DNA from: Paraburkholderia antibiotica
GTDB lineage: Bacteria; Pseudomonadota; Gammaproteobacteria; Burkholderiales; Burkholderiaceae
Length of the DNA stretch: 64,000 nucleotides
Direction of reading: 5' to 3'
Assembly (NCBI RefSeq): GCF_012927125.1
Contig: NZ_JABBFZ010000008.1
Span: 1 to 64,000, forward strand
In this document: positions 63,101 to 64,000 of the stretch, piece by piece
How positions within the stretch are numbered: position 1 is the first letter of the stretch
Layout: the number at the start of each line of letters is the position of its first letter
Position numbers and translations under genes: made by a program
Notes under the pieces: generated by a model
Seen by the model: the letters and a program-made list of their open reading frames with translations, nothing else
What the model was told of the DNA's origin: nothing
Databases searched by the model: none

Positions 63101-63896
63101 ACTCGAAGCCGTGCCGCTGCTCGCCGCGGCGCCGGCGGCAACCGCGTCCGTGTATGCCGACGACGACATCCTCGCGTTTCCGCGCGGCGCGGCGGCCGGC
63201 GACTGTCTGCACCGGATGTTCGAGCTTGCCGATTTCACCGACGCAAGCACCTGGCCCGACGCGATTCGCGGCGCGCTGCGCGAACGGCCGGCGCCGGCCG
63301 CGCCCGAACTGGCGGCGCGTCTGCCCGCGATGATGCATCGGCTGATTGCCGACGTCGTCACGACCGAACTCGTGCCGGGCATGACGCTCGCGCAGTTGAA
63401 TCCGCGCAAGCGGATGAACGAACTCGAGTTTCTGTTCGCGGCGCCCGCGCTGGATTTTCCGGCGCTGCGCGAACTGCTGATCGAATATGGCTACCCTGAT
63501 GTCGCGCTGGAACCCGGCGTGTTGCGCGGCTTCGTCAAAGGATTTATCGACATGATCGTCGAGCACGACGGCCGTTTCTGGATCGTCGACTGGAAATCGA
63601 ATCACCTCGGCGACGGCGTGGCCGACTACGCGGCCGCGCCGCTCGAAGCGGCGATGGCGAGCCATGCGTATCACCTGCAGGCGCTGCTCTATACGGTCGC
63701 GCTGCATCGCTATCTGAAGACGCGCGTGCGCGACTATGCGTACGACACGCACATCGGCGGCTACCTGTATCTGTTCGTGCGCGGTGTGCGGCCGGACTGG
63801 CGCGATGCCGACGGTACCGCCGGCGTACACGTGCGGCGCGCGCCGTTCGAACTGGTGGCGCTGCTGGATGCGGCGATGATCGGAGGTGGCGCATGA
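60186..63896 (+). CDS. recB: Exodeoxyribonuclease V subunit beta (RecB)
   Basis: A 1236-residue helicase-nuclease. Superfamily-1 motifs in order: Walker A ASAGTGKTWNI (about 30-40), DEFQDTDPLQ, GDPKQAIYSFR, VTVHKSKGLEY, and LVYVALTRA. The C-terminal nuclease has the D-(x)n-D-x-K residues in GFIDMIVEHDGRFWIVDWKS. It unwinds and degrades duplex ends, then loads RecA after Chi. Overlaps recC and recD by four bases each. Confidence 0.95.
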   Translation: MSDALRHHTLVAEELDVFACPLDGVNQIEASAGTGKTWNICALYVRLLLEKNLNADQILVVTFTKAATAELHERIRGRLAELQRAIKMDDDGGDPFIRRLFETTLALESGIEREDALKVVSRALRTFDQAAIHTIHAFCQRALQEAPFAAAMPFAFEMEADDAALRFELAADFWREQVEPVAHAHPAFAAWLVAKRAGPASLDEQLARRLKKPLAQLRWGSVDAGGVGTDPQAGFDAACALWQAERTAIVALLDDAQERLSKTTHKPDHIGAAIAAWNDYFARGDCHAPPPRAALKLTVSALKKATKVKFEPPAHPFFEHAEALAAAVVAAEAAQRARWLALVQTWLDYAPAELVARKRTRRVVSFDDLLANLYRALAAHPWLADALRSRYPAALIDEFQDTDPLQFAIFSRIFAPAGPLFLVGDPKQAIYSFRAADLHTYLAARESASACYTLAVNQRSTAPIVDACNRVFEANPQAFVLDGLDYQPVRAGERRRAPFVEPDAGGGDFRIWSLPQGEGALSKRDAQRAASEACAAEIVRLLRGAREGVVTIGDRPLAPGDIAVLVQTHKQGSLVKRVLAAWGVGSVELAQASVFATLDAEQIERVLAAIDTPGDLRRLRAALATDWLGLDAAALWHLTQVADAPVPLDDPTETADAMGWVERFSRYRMLWHERGFAVMWRTLMRELRVAQRLVAGVDGERRQTNVSHLAELVQARAATQPGIAPTLRWLAAQREQGGGEEAQLRLESDRNLVQIVTVHKSKGLEYAVVFCPFLGDGGLREPPSSGLPDAREYHDDNGDAVLHYGCDDEEAERASRYAVREQAAERARLVYVALTRAVYRCYLVAGTYLSSRSTKESRRSVLNWLVGGAGHTFDAWLAEPPDETALAASWQALTGGAVTLQPLPEVTRRVPLETLQDQGAHLQARANRRLLRDQWRMASFSGLIAAGGKSGDAHAHAPQEEVRPDHDEIADALEAVPLLAAAPAATASVYADDDILAFPRGAAAGDCLHRMFELADFTDASTWPDAIRGALRERPAPAAPELAARLPAMMHRLIADVVTTELVPGMTLAQLNPRKRMNELEFLFAAPALDFPALRELLIEYGYPDVALEPGVLRGFVKGFIDMIVEHDGRFWIVDWKSNHLGDGVADYAAAPLEAAMASHAYHLQALLYTVALHRYLKTRVRDYAYDTHIGGYLYLFVRGVRPDWRDADGTAGVHVRRAPFELVALLDAAMIGGGA

Positions 63897-64000
63897 GTAT
63901 GCCCGACATCCTCGCTCAGAACGCGGCGCCCCCGCTCGGGCTCGAAGACATCGGCGTCAATCTGCCCGCGCCGGCCGACTTCAGCATCGCGCTGGCCGAA
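63893..64000 (+). CDS. recD: Exodeoxyribonuclease V subunit alpha (RecD), N-terminal part
   Basis: Thirty-six codons (MSMPDILAQNAAPPLGLEDI and beyond) are inside the window before it is cut. Start at the ATG at 63893, which overlaps the recB stop by ATGA and follows GGAGGTG. Position after recC-recB makes recD the expected 5'-3' helicase subunit; the fragment alone is too short to prove it. Confidence 0.8.
   Translation, partial: MSMPDILAQNAAPPLGLEDIGVNLPAPADFSIALAE

Noticed and set aside
59832..63830. Open frame of over 1300 codons on the minus strand opposite recB
   Set aside because: Arg/His-rich with no recognisable motif; recB on the plus strand has all helicase and nuclease motifs.

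Overview
The window is high-GC DNA with dense, often translationally coupled genes. Gene content (MHS-family transporters, glcDEF, mdtABC, EAL/HDOD proteins, recCBD, FUSC proteins) fits a Burkholderiales chromosome, most likely Paraburkholderia or a close relative; this is inferred from protein resemblance and base composition only.

Left edge (1-2.9 kb): an A+T-richer island. It begins with the end of an IS3-type insertion sequence (orfA runs off the window), then about 0.7 kb with no recognisable gene, then two overlapping genes: an OLD/AAA_21-type ATPase and a DUF4276 (Toprim-like) protein. The island ends inside an amino-acid ABC transporter binding-protein gene, of which only the C-terminus and terminator remain. 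The ATPase/Toprim pair is the best candidate for a defence system here.

3.0-8.2 kb: a five-gene operon behind a strong Fur-box match: PepSY membrane protein, DUF2271 protein with an ApbE-type flavinylation motif, DUF4198 protein, ApbE, and a membrane-anchored NADPH flavoprotein reductase. Together they look like an iron-regulated system carrying electrons from NADPH across the inner membrane to a covalent-FMN periplasmic protein.

8.4-15.0 kb: four signalling genes (EAL-HDOD, HDOD, PAS-GGDEF-EAL, EAL-HDOD). 15.2-25.9 kb: exported peroxiredoxin, a small membrane protein, the mdtABC tripartite RND pump without an outer-membrane partner, and an IclR regulator. An apparently non-coding transcript with two tandem terminators follows at about 26.1-26.4 kb.

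26.4-40.8 kb: carbon catabolism. glcDEF with divergent glcC and two FadR-type operators, then a LacI-controlled operon (lacI, FAD oxidoreductase, IlvD/Edd dehydratase, 40-codon ORF, GMC oxidoreductase, aldehyde dehydrogenase, MHS transporter). The substrate is unknown; a sugar acid or polyol is likely.

41.3-56.6 kb: fluoride riboswitch plus crcB; an ammonium transporter behind a sigma-54 promoter; CHASE3-type histidine kinase; PfpI protein; lipoprotein; an Rrf2 regulator and its probable NAD(P)-binding target sharing matching operators; an MscS channel with a His-rich tail; a cysteine-dioxygenase-like cupin with a divergent Lrp regulator; a FUSC transporter. 56.7-64 kb: recC-recB-recD, each overlapping the next by ATGA, recD cut by the window edge.
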